Assembly: GCA_001662425.1 (NCBI GenBank) | Contig: BDDC01000147.1 | Location: 7,122-71,121, forward strand | Length of the DNA stretch: 64,000 nt | Direction of reading: 5' to 3' | Source of the DNA: Chlamydomonas sphaeroides | Taxonomy: Eukaryota; Chlorophyta; Chlorophyceae; Chlamydomonadales; Chlamydomonadaceae | Part shown: piece after piece, positions 10,378-22,100 of the stretch | How the letters are laid out: each line of letters starts with the position of its first letter | Numbering within the stretch: position 1 is the first letter of the stretch | Notes under the pieces: model-generated | Told to the model about the DNA's origin: nothing | What the model saw: the letters and a program-made list of their open reading frames with translations, nothing else | The model's database searches: none | Made by a program: the position numbers and the translations under genes

Positions 10378-12900
10378 GGCGGCCGCAGCGTGCGTACCCA
10401 CTCACACAGGTCGGTGGGGAACGTTATGAGATCTTGCGGAGAAGAAGTCTTGGTTGGGCTGTGGGTAAAACCTGGGTTATTCATCAAACGGCTATGGGCT
10501 TTTGATTGACATCCCCTCGGTGGGGCGCGAGAAGTGGCACGAGGGGCAGGCGGAGGGGTAGAGCTGTGGCACGGTGTACGGCGTGCGGCTGCTGCAATGC
10601 AGCCCGGTAGTTGGCCCCGCAGGGGGTCGGTGCCTCTCATAGCGTCTTCCTGATTACGTTAGCGTCTTGGTGTCCGACCATTGATAGCCCGATAGGCCCT
10701 GCTGCGCGGTAGCAGCCTTGCATGCGCGCCCGGCTAGCGTTGCTGGCTAGGCTAGGCATCAGCTGTTGAGTTCTTTGCTGCATGTGCGCACGTACCTGTC
10801 AGACGGGTGTGGGGCCCTGGGCGTCGGCCTACCCGCCAGCGCTTCCAGCGACGCGCTGACGTCGGCGCCCGCCCGCCCGGTGCCGCGGCCGTGGCCGCGC
10901 CGCCGCCCGGGCTCCGTTCTTCCTGTGAGAAGGCGTGTGAGGGGCTGTAGCGGCGGTGCCAAGTGTGAGGTGAGGTGTGGTGTGGAGGGGAGCTGGCTCA
11001 TGTATGCTGTGAGTGTGAGTGGTGGTTTGGTTGGCTGTTGCGGCTGAAGCCCATCTGGGGCTCACCGACCCACGGCATGTGTGTTGATTGGCGCAGGCGC
11101 GGGCGTACTGTTGGTTGCCGTATGCTGCGTATCGTGTCGTGTCGTGTTCTTCTTGCTTTCCGCGTTAGCTGGCAGGCTGCCGGTTGATTGATTGGTCCTC
11201 TGTACACGGCTTAGCAGGGCCGGGGCACATTGCTCTTCGCAGGCCTACTTGCTTGGGTGCCTGGGAGCCTGCCTCGCTGGCAATCAAGGCGGCAGCAGGC
11301 AGTGCGTTTGTCGGCGTCTGGAGCCAAGTGATGTGTGTATGTGCTAGTAGTGAGGCGAGTAAAGCCTAGCGAAGCGTCGGGGCTTAAAGGCACGTGCGCA
11401 TCGTCAGGCCGACCGTGTTCGTTGGTTGTCCCACGTTTCCGCGCGTAGCGCCTGTGTTGCTTGGCCGCTGCCGATGGCGGAGCGGGACGGGCCGGCGCGC
11501 ATTGCGCTGTGCCTGCCCACGTGCCTGCCCGGCGGGTGTTGTGCCGCAGGGGGGCCCTGGAAGAAAGCGATATGCTGGTTGAGTTGAAGGCGGTGGTGTG
11601 CAGAGCAAGGGTGGCTGTAGCAGGCAGCGAGAGGCGCCTAGCTAGGTGTGTGCGCGCGTGAACCCGCCGCTCGCGCCGCCAGCATACCGCCGGCACACGA
11701 GCGATTGAGCAGGCGAGGGGATCGCGCGAGGGGAGCGTAGCCGTGTGTGCGTGTGTGCTCTGATGACCCCCGGGTCCGAGCTGAGCGACCGAGTGTCTCT
11801 TATTACGTATCGTGCCGGGTTGTAGTGTCGGCGGGTCATGACGCCGTGCGTCGTACGTATGTGTGTCGTACTAGTGAGGGAAGCGCGCCCGTAGCCATCC
11901 CCGAAGGTGGCGCGGAGGATGTGTGTACCATACGCGGGAGTTGCCATCAGCCCTACATATCCTCCTATCTACCGAGCACCCTGCCTGCCCTTTCTATCGG
12001 CTGTGTGGGTTGCCAGGTATCGTGACGGCAGCACTAGTGCATAGAGCAGCTGGTCGCCTGCTGTGCGCAGCCTGGAGCCGCCGGCACCGGCTGCTGGTAC
12101 GTGGGGCGAGTTGGTTGTGTCTGGAGAGCGAGCGAGCTGGCCAGGAGGACGGCGCTCCGGGGGCGGAGCGCAGCGATGGCTGGGTCCAAACAACCCGCTC
12201 GCTGGGGTTTTGCGGCCTGCTGCCGGTACATTCACGGCACGGGCGCCGCCGCGCCAGCCTCGAGCCTGTTGTCCTCACCACGCTTGCTGGCGTGCCTCGG
12301 GCCCGACCACCCCGCATCGGCATGCAAGGCAGACCACACCGCACAGCGCGGTACGGCCGCCGTGCAGCTGAGCCGGGTGGCTGCTGGCTGATTGACTCGC
12401 CAGCCACGCGGTAGCTGCCCTGGGCCACCACGGGCCTGTAGCACCTCATGCCGCCAATGCAAGCCGCCCGCGAGCACGCAGCCGCCCGCCAGCGCCCCAT
12501 CGCTCGATCGCGCGCCCTGCGTGCCAACTGCTGCCAACTGTGCTGCGTACCGGTACCACGCCGGCACTGTGGCGGTGGCCGCCCGCCAGCATGCATTGCA
12601 TTGTATTGCGCGACGACGTCACGCACAAGGAGCCGCCCTGGCTGTGACAACGAACGTGATAATGCGGATGTGTCTGTGCATGGCGAGGGCGAGGGCGGCG
12701 TGACGCCAAAGACCTGTGCACGCTGAAGCGGCCACCGGGCACCTGCTGGGACCCATGGGTCCAACCGGCGCTAGCCAGGCACGCCCGCACGCTGCTGCCG
12801 CGGCGTACCAGTCCAGGCCGCCCGCGTCCAGATTGCTGACCGCGGCGCGCCAAGCGTGGCCGCCGCAACGCCACCACAGCAGGCCTTACACAGCCACGCG

Positions 12901-13110
12901 GTGTCGCGCCACAAAATGTAACGTCGACCGTTTCATGTGCCCAGCAGGGGTCACTTTCCCCCCCCCCAGCGTGCGGCGCATTCAGGTGGCGCAAAGCTGG
13001 TAGCGCTGGGCACTCACGCATAAAGTACCATGCCGTGCCGTTTCATGTGCCCAGGGGTCACTCCCTGGGCACATGAAACGGTCGACGTTACGTTTTGTGG
13101 CGCGACAGCT
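12901..13110. mobile_element. Foldback (MITE-like) element with ~43-bp terminal inverted repeats
   Basis: The left arm starts TGTCGCGCCACAAAA and runs through GTAACGTCGACC to TTTCATGTGCCCAG. The right arm, ending near 13108, is its reverse complement with one mismatch in about 43 bp. Inside, a third partial copy (CCGTTTCATGTGCCCAGGG, from about 13038) pairs perfectly with the right arm to make a 19-bp hairpin with a 6-nt loop. The size, long inverted arms and lack of coding capacity fit a non-autonomous DNA element. No clear target-site duplication was found, so the mobile nature is inferred. Confidence 0.65.
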
Positions 13111-13258
13111 GTCGTGTCAAGACTTGTGACCGCAGATGCGTCGGGCGTGAACGTTCTGCTGCTGCTCCAACCCGCAGCGCGGCCTCTCCCTCGGCATGGC
13201 CCCAAACTCAGCACCTTTACGGCAGGTAACATGCCATGCTCGGGCACACGCTGTGTCG

Positions 13259-13263
13259 TTACA
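13259..13263 (-). terminator. Candidate polyadenylation signal (TGTAA) of the helicase gene
   Basis: TGTAA on the minus strand about 500 nt past the helicase stop. TGTAA is the usual polyadenylation signal of chlorophycean algae. Position is plausible, but a 5-mer can occur by chance. Confidence 0.3.
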
Positions 13264-13761
13264 GCGGCGATGGGCGCACCGCATCCCGTGCTTTCACACC
13301 TCGGCGCCTCACTGCTTCCGAACATGAACTCCCATGCCGCCACGCCCGCGCCCCAGGTGCGCATTGCCCGGGCCCACTCCCCCGCCCCACATGCGGGGGT
13401 GCTCGCGGCCGCGATACCCACCTACCACGAGCGCCTATAGCCGCGATACCCACCCACCGCGCCGGCACCTGCAGCCGCCGCGCCACCTCTAGCCACGCGC
13501 CGCCCCAAGCCACACCCAACAACGGCCCAGCCCAGCCGGCGCCTCCCGCCCTGGCCCAAGGGCATCCCCCGCACATGCGCGACGGCAGCCCTGCCTGCGC
13601 CGCCACTGCGCACACATGCGGCGCGACGGCGGGGCGAATGTCCAAATCCCCGGGCAAGGCCACGCTGCCAACTGAAGTGGGACCAGCACAGCACCGCCTG
13701 GCCCCGACTTGCCCCCACCCACATCCCCATCCTCGACCCTTAACCCACACCCCAACCCTCA

Positions 13762-16071
13762 TCACGCCAGCAGCTCGACATCCTCGCTGCCCTCCCCGCC
13801 CTCCAGCCCCACGCCGCCCGCTGCCGCTCCCGCCGCCACCCCGCCGCCGCCCCGACCGCCTCCCGCCGCCGCTCCTCCGCCTGCTGCTCCTGCTCGCAGC
13901 CCTCGCAGCCCGCGGCCCCTCGCCGCCAGCAGCGCACCCACCTGCTGGGGCTCCATCACGCAGCCCTGCGCCGCCGCCCACCGCAGCCAGCGCGACCACA
14001 GCGCGTCGCCGGGCGCCAGCGTGGCGGGGTCGCCGACGACGATGAGGCCGCGCTTGGCCCGGGTGATAGCCACCTGTTGGCACGCGGGAGGGAGGGCAGG
14101 TGGTGTCGGGTCGGGAGGGCAACGAGCACGCGCGTGCCGCTTTGTGCGGCACGTCGTGGACAGCTGGCGGCCTCGTGCCGACCAGTGCCGGGCCTCGCGC
14201 CCCTTGCCCCGTGTGCTGCCGTCGCCCCGCTCCGCTGCCGTTCGCGGCGGGTGGCGGCTGGGCGGCAAGGCGGCAAGGCGGCCGCTCGCTGGCATCTGGC
14301 TACGCATGGGTCCATTCGGATACCATATAGTCAGGGTACAAGTATGACGCTGTCAGCTTACGACAATCATATTAGTACATAATTATAGTATTATTTTATT
14401 GGTACATCGTTACATTATAATCCTATGATGTGATAATATTGTAGCAGGTGTGGCTGTGCTGGTGCGCTCACGTTGAGGCGCCGCGGGTCGGCCACGAAGC
14501 CCAGGCGGTTGTCGCTGTTGGAGCGGACCGCGGAGAAGACGATGAGCTCCTTCTCGCGGCCCTGCAAGTGCCACAAACGGTGGGGAGACGGGAGGACACA
14601 TACGCAGGTGCAGCCTCTGCTGGCGTACACGGGACGACACGGAGGGCCGCGTACGCCCTGCCCCGAACCCTCCCGAGCACCGTGCCTTTGCGCCGCCGGG
14701 CCACGATGCCGGCCAACCACCCGGCAACCGCCGCACCAACCAACCAACCGCCGCACCTGGAAACCGTCAACCGACTTGATCTCCAGCACCGCCTCGCCGC
14801 CTCCAGCGCCGGCGTCGCGAGCTTGTCCTCCGCCGCTGGAGCGCCGGAAGGCGGCCGGCCCTCCGCCGCCGCCTGCGCCTCTGGGGCCCGACGACGACAG
14901 CAGCTGCTGCAGGCAGCGCACCTGCGGACAGCCGGGGCGAGTTCGTGGCGGGCGTTGGCGACGACGCGATCGACGGCGTCGGCATGTTGGCCATCGCAGC
15001 ATGTATCGTTGACCCGGCCCACTGCCTTGCGTCGCCATGACGTGGTCGCGGGGGAGCTGGAAGCCGAGCGTCCTCCCATCCACGCACGCAGTGCGTTGTA
15101 CGTGTGTGTCAGTGTTTCGTAGAACAGAGCCCCACGCGCGGCACAGCACGCCCCGGGTAGAGTGTGTGCGCCACATGCAAGGCGTGCAAGTCCGACAGAA
15201 GCGCACCGCACCGCCGCGGCATGTGTCACGACCCACCTGCCCGTTGTAGGGCGTGATGACACCCACATCGCCCGGGCCCGCAAGTGGGGGCCCCAGGCCG
15301 GCCGCTGACCCGCTTCCTCCGCTTCCTCCGCCTCCTCCGCCACCGGGGGGATCTAGCAGTCCCGCCACCACCGCCGCCACCACCTGCAAGGGGGGAAGGG
15401 CAGGGCCGCAACGTCACGTTGCGTACGCTTCAATACCAATATCTTAGTTATGATAAGATACGGTAGTATGATGGGTTTTTGTGTGTTGATGGCGCCTAGT
15501 CAGCCCCCACCTGCGCCTCCTCCATGTTGCTGTAGCTGAAGGACGCCGAGCCGCCCGAGCCCACGCCCCCGGGGTCCGAGGCGGCGGCGGTGCGCGACTC
15601 ATTGCCGGACACGGGCAGGAACGCCACGGGCACCTGGCGGCAGGGGCCGGGGACAGGAAGTGGGCGCCAGCGGAAAACACATGACACGTGCCTAGCCCTC
15701 GCCATACCGCTCTCGCGGGAAGGATGAGGGTGGGAGGGAGCTGGCCGACGCATGACACGAACCCTACCCAGCCCGCCCCTGCCTCTCCCCTCTCCCCCCT
15801 GGTACGTAGTTGCGGGCCAGGGACAGCTCGGCGGCAGCCATGGTGCGCTGAGATGCATGGCACGAACCCTGTGTCCCTCCCCTTCCCCTCCTCGCCTCGC
15901 CCCCACCCTCGGGTTGGGCCAGGGAAAGCCCGGCGGCGGGCGGCGGTCGCGGTGGGCGGGCGCCGAGGCGAGGCGGCCCTCGTAGAAGGCGGCGCTGGGC
16001 CAGGCGGCAATGGACGGGTGCATGCGATACTGCGTGTCAAGCAGCAGCGGCTGCAGGCCCAGCAGCTGCGG

Positions 16072-16117
<46 letters not shown>

Positions 16118-19100
16118 NNNNNNNNNNNNNNNNNNNNNNNNNNNNNNNNNNNNNNNNNNNNNNNNNNNNNNNNNNNNNNNNNNNNNNNNNNNNNNNNNNN
16201 NNNNNNNNNNNNNNNNNNNNNNNNNNNNNNNNNNNNNNNNNNNNNNNNNNNNNNNNNNNNNNNNNNNNNNNNNNNNNNNNNNNNNNNNNNNNNNNNNNNN
16301 NNNNNNNNNNNNNNNNNNNNNNNNNNNNNNNNNNNNNNNNNNNNNNNNNNNNNNNNNNNNNNNNNNNNNNNNNNNNNNNNNNNNNNNNNNNNNNNNNNNN
16401 NNNNNNNNNNNNNNNNNNNNNNNNNNNNNNNNNNNNNNNNNNNNNNNNNNNNNNNNTTTCGTGTGGTAGCAGCGATGCCGTTGGAGTGTGGTGCACTGCG
16501 CGTGCCGCAGCGGCGACGGCAGGTCGAGGAGCTGCACGGACTGGTGTCGGTGTCGCTGCGATCGGAAACCCCAGTGCCGCACTTGCATAACGGATCATCC
16601 TAGCTACATAGTTCATCGTGCACATATGCACGTACAACAGATGAGTGTTGCTGCAGCTGCAAGCCCGAGTGCCGCACCTGCAAGCGCTCAAACAGCGGCA
16701 GCCCCAGCCCCAGCAGCTCCGCGTCTCGGCTCTTGACGGTGGGCGGCAGCTGCCGGGGGTCGCCCACCATGACGATCTGCTGGGCCTGGGGGGAGGGAGG
16801 AGGGGCAAACATGGGTTCGTGTGTGTTCCGTGTGCGCTGCGAGAGCAGGGCGAGTGCGAGGACACCTCCGCCGTCACCGCCATCCGTGTCAGGAGTCCCC
16901 GTGGCCCCCGTGGCCCCGCCCGCTACATGGAACCCAGCAGTGGCACCAGCGAGTGCGCGCGACGCCCGCCAGCAGGTGCCGTGGGCTGCCGTGGGAGCTG
17001 CCCAACCCCCTGGCCCAGCCCCCGCTAGTTCATGTCGGAAAACCCCGTGCCCCCCCTTGTGTTCCCCCTCACCTGCCCCAGCAGCGGCACCAGCGAGTGC
17101 GGCTCCGTGGCCTGCGTCGCCTCGTCCAGCACCACCACCGGGAAGGACAGAGTCTGGGGGGAGAAAAGGGAGGGGACACGGGGAGAGCCGAGGTGAGCGA
17201 CACACACGCGTGCCAAAACCCTGGGACACGCCGTCCCAAACCCTCGAAGCTCCCGCCCCCGCCTACAACTCTACACGTTCGGTGATATTCGGTTGTGGAG
17301 CTGCGCTGGGTGGGGCGGGGTCGGAATGTGCATGGGCCCGCGGACCTGCGGGAGTCGCTTGCGTTCGGCGGCGTTCGTGCAATTGATCTCTGTGGTCTGC
17401 TATCCACAACGCAACCCATCCTCTTGCCAATGCTTCCCCCAAATCCCCCTCTCCCCTGCCCCACCTGCATGCGTGCCTCTCCGCAGCCAATGCAGGTGGC
17501 GGCCACCACCTGCGGCGGCCCCCGGCGGAGGGAGGGAAGGGGAGGGGAGGGGAGGGAAGGGGAGGGGAGGGAAGGGGAGGGGAAGGAAGGGTGAAGCGCG
17601 CGCACTTTTCCGTACGTTTGACCGTGCCAAATACCAGGAAGAAGGGGGTATAGCGTGGGTAGAGATTGCGATAGCAGAGACGAAAGGGGGAAATGGGAGG
17701 AAGGAGCGGCATGAGGCCATGCGTGGGGCATGGCGGCGGCAGTGCAGGTGCCGACCAGGGCGGCGGCACCACTTCCCCCTCCCTGCTCCCCCTTCACCCC
17801 AGCCCCCACCTTGGCCTTGGACAGGATGTCCCGTGCCTTGGCCCATACACACACGCCCCCCCCATCCCTTACAACCTGCCCTCTCCCGCTCCCCTGCCCT
17901 CCCTCCCACCCCCAGCCCCCCACCTTGGCCTTGGACAGGATGTCCCGTGCGGCCGCCTCCTCCAGCTCCATAGCCTGATGAGGTATATAATGGGCAGAGA
18001 GTTGGCGAGGAAAGTGAACAAGTCCCATGGGGGGAGCGGCACACGGAGCGCCGCTTCAGCAGGTGTGCGACGTGGGCTCTCCCCACAATCCCAGCAGCCT
18101 TGGAGAGCACACTGCCAGGCAACACAGCCGCCAGCCGCCAAGCGGCCCCCCACTGCTGCTCGCTGCAACGAGCGCCACCGAGCGCCACGGCCAACAACTC
18201 GGCGCCGGAAACGCCAGTGTGCCGACATCGGCTCAAGCTGCGCGCGCGCTGTGAAGCGCACGCAGCCATCCCGTGCAGCCCCCGCCCCTGCTGTGCAAAG
18301 CCACATCTCGGCTGAGCGCAGCCCTTGCGCCACTGACCAAAATGTGTGTTATTTGCAAGGGAAAGCAAAGGAGTAGACACGCGACACTAGTTCGAGGGGG
18401 TGGTGACGCGTCGGTCGTGCGTTATAGGCAAGCAGGGATGCGTTTCGTTGGGTGCGCAAGTGCGTCGAGCGAAGCCCAGCGCCGTCCCAAGGGAGCCCCA
18501 TACTCCCAGCCGTGTGTGCGCAACCCCGTGTGGTCAAGCCCCCGCGCCTTGCCTGCTGGATAAGCGCAAACGCCTCGCCGCCCCGCAGCCCCGTGGCGCT
18601 GTTGCGCAGGCGGGCGGCCTTCTGGCCCGCGCCCGTGCCGGCGATGCGGGCCTGTTGGGGGCAGGGGGGAAGGGCGGCATGGATGTCGGAAGTTGCGTAT
18701 GCGTGTTTCGCGTGCGGGCAATGCGGGCAATGCGGGCGTAATGGTGGTTGGGCAGGGGTTGAGTGTGCAGCGGCAGACGAGGACGTGCGAGTGCGTATGC
18801 GCGCATGCCTCATGTCGTGTGTTCCAGTGTTAGGTAGAACAGAACCCCACACGCGGCACAGCACGCCCCGGGGTGCGCCCATGTGCATACACGATCGTGC
18901 CTCATGTCGTGTGTTGATTTGTAAGTAATGTCAACGCGTTTGTGCGCCCGTGCCGGCGGTGCGGCCCCTGCGCACTGCCCCTGCCGTCACCCCCTCGCCG
19001 TACCTCCAGGCTCGCGGCGCGCAGCTCGGGCGCCACACGCGCGGGCTGGCCCACCCGCACAACGTCGATGCCCAGGCCTGGAGGTTGTGGGGTTTGGGGT

Positions 19101-22100
19101 TGTGGGTTGTGGGGTTTGAAGTTTTGGGGTGGCTTGCAACATGAGAGCGAGGTGAGGGTAGGCAGAGGGCAGAGGGAAAGAGCCCCCGCCCATGGCTGCT
19201 GGCTGCTGGCTGCTGGCTGAGGCGATGTCACAGTAGCATGTTGCCGTGCACGATGTGCGCCCCCCCCCATACACACAGGGCGCTGCCGCGCTCACCCAGC
19301 AGCCCCGTGGTGAGGTGGTCCACCGCTACGTTGCTGGCGGCCGTGGCCAGCAGCGGCCCGGCGCCCGGGGGCAGCGCCGCCAGCGCCGCCGACACGAACC
19401 GCAGCAGCGTCGCGGTCTTGCCGGTGCCGGGCGGCCTGGGCGAGGGTGTTGGAGGACGTTCCAGATCGGGGGGTCGGACCGTCGGAGTCGGCATCGCGGT
19501 CGGGGCAGGCGTCGGGGTTGGGGTTCGAGTCGGGATCGGGGCTGGGGAGACACCGCAAACGAGGATAACGATGGGCCATCCGGCCCGTTCTCCGTTGCTT
19601 TCCCCTCATGGCCACACGCATGTGGGTGTGCCAGGCACTCGCGACCGCACGCGTGTAGCGCCGAGCCGGGGTCCGCGCCCCGGGGCCCTCACCCCTGCCA
19701 CAGCGTCAGGCTCCGGCTCAGCGCCGACTCCACCGCCCGCGCCTGGCTCGGGTTCAGCCCGCCGCCGCCGCCGCCTTTCTTGACCTTGCTGCCGCCGACG
19801 CCGCCGCCGCTCGCCTTGCCGGCATCCCCCGCTTCCGCCGTCGCCTCTGGCTGCGGCGACGCCACCTCCGCCGCCGCCCCAGACGCTGCCGCCAGCACGC
19901 GCCGCGCCGCCGTCAGCCGCTCCCTGCCGGCCTTCCCGCGGAGCCACGGCGGCGGCGCCGCGGCCGTCGCCTCCAGGCTGCCGCCCGCCGGGGCCCATCC
20001 CGCCAGCGCGCGCAGCAGCGCCGTCGCGGCGGCGGACGCCGCCGCCGGGGTGGCGTCGCCGCCGGCCTTGTCGGCGGCGCCGTCGCCGCCGCTGCCTGAC
20101 TCAGCGGCAGCGGCAGTAAAGCGCTTGACGGCGCCGCGGGCTCGCTCGTGGGCGACGGTGTTGGCGTACAGGTCCACCCGCCAGCCGCCGCCCTGCTCGG
20201 TTCGGCGTCCGGAAGCGCCGGGGAGAGGCGTGTGCTCCAGTGTTAGGTAGAACAGAACCCCACACGCGGCACAGCGTGTGCGTGTGTGCAGTCATGTGAG
20301 CGTGTGCGTGTGCGCCATGCAAGGGAGAGAGGGAGGGCTGCTGTGTACTATGGCCGGCCGCTCGCCAGTCCGCCCGGACTCGCACGCACGCTCCAGACCC
20401 TCACACCCACCTGCACCCCCGACGCCAGGTCGGCGGGCACTGCCACCCGCACCCAGCGGCCGCTGAAGTCCAGCACCACACCCTCGATCGAGGAGTCGCT
20501 GGGCCTGTGCGGTTGCCGGGGTGCGTGTTGGCGCGGGCAGCAGGCGGTGCAGCAGGCTAGGTGGCACCTGGGCAAGCAAGCAGGTGTGTTGCCCTATGTA
20601 CGAGCTGGCATGCGCGCGTGAAGCGAATGTAGCGGGGGCGGGAAGGGGCAGGGGAAACGCAGGCAGGCCCCGCGCCCTACATGCGGACCGTACGACCTGA
20701 GCACGGCCTGGCTGCGTCAGACACTCGCGTGTGTGTCGTGCACGGCCCCGATATGCCCCACCCGCGTGCACCCTGCCCGTCCGTAGTTCCTGCCGTACCT
20801 GCCGTTGGGCGACAGCAGCACGATGTCGCCCGCGCCCAGGCAGTGGTACGGCAGCGGCCTGCCCGGCACGTACAGCCGCAGTACGGCGTCACGGAACAGC
20901 AGGTGGTCTGGGGCGGCGTTGAGGTCGAACAGCGCCAGGCCCTCAGCCTCCAGGCGCGGCCTGTGGGAGCAAGCGGGGGCAGGAGGCGGTTGGGCCGGCG
21001 CCCCGGCACAGCGTTTCTGCAGCACTCGGCAGCGGCTGCGTACGGGGCGCACTCGGCACCACCCCGTCCGCTGCTGCGCCGTGGACTTCCTCTTTCCGCC
21101 TACAACGCAGCGCACAGGCCACGGCTACCCCACAGCAGCGGCACCTGCTGCACAATCCCGCTGCAGCAGCGCCTCACCGCTTCCAGCTTTTGAGCCGCTC
21201 CTCGCTCGCCGTCCACTCCTCCTGCGCGCCACAGAACAGGGGCGTCCGGGAAGGCGCGCTTGCAAGCAGCCCAGCCCCCAGCTTTCCCACAGAGAGGACC
21301 GCCGCCGACGCAGTACGCACACCTTGCCGTACTGCCGTACCACGCCGTACCTCGAGCTCCAGGTCCAGCGCCCGCGTCCAGGCCGAGCTATAGGCCGTCA
21401 GCAGCTCCCGCAGCGCGCCACGCTTGGCGCCGCGGCTCCTGCTGCTCCTCGAGGCGGCAGCCCGACCGGACCCCGCCTCGCCGTCGCCGTCGTCGTCGCC
21501 GTCCTCGTCGTCCGAGGCGGCGGCGACGGCGGCCGGCGGCGGCGCATTCTGCTGGCGCCGGCTGCCTCTGGCGGAGCGCGGCGGGAGGCCCAGCTCCTGT
21601 GCTTGGGAGGCGGGCGCCGAGCGGCGTGGGCGATCGCACATGCGCATCAGAGCTTGACGTCCGTAGCACGCACAGGCTCGGTTGGGCGTCGAGCCCCAGC
21701 GCGTGTACCCTCCGGCGCAGCGTCATGACTTGCCGTACTACCCGTCTGCCGTACTATCGTACCCTGAGGATGACGTCCACGTACGGCAGCGGCTCGTCGC
21801 CGCTGGCGGCGAGGTCGCCGCCGCCGTCCCGTAGCGCCGCCGGCATGCGCAGCCCTCCGCCGCCGCCGGCCGCCGCCGCCGACAGCTTGGCGTCGCGGCC
21901 CGCCGCCGCCGCCGCCCGCAGCGCCGCGATGAGGCCGACAGGGTTGCCCCGCGGCGGGCCCGGCGCCGCCGCCGGCCTGCCGTCGAGCGCCGACGGCTCC
22001 ACCGACGGCAGCGGCGGCGGCGGCGTGCCGACGACGGCGGCGGCGCTAGGCCACAATTCCTCATCGTCGTCGCCATCGGTGCCCCGTCGCCGCCGCTCCG

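Larger units (their letters stand above)
10378..13761. other. Gene-free stretch between Ala-rich copy C and the helicase 3' end
   Basis: No supported gene. It holds GT-rich simple sequence (about 10960-11040), a 210-bp inverted-repeat element (12901-13110) and a candidate polyadenylation signal for the helicase. The open frames here overlap on both strands and look like chance frames in GC-rich DNA. Confidence 0.5.

Noticed and set aside
16073..16117. 45-base G run as a structural (quadruplex) element
   Set aside because: It borders an assembly gap and probably reflects sequencing/assembly difficulty; the true length is unknown.
19081..19130. GGGTTTGGGG-like stretch as an interstitial telomere
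   Set aside because: Not the regular TTTTAGGG unit of green algae; an irregular G/T simple sequence in a helicase intron.
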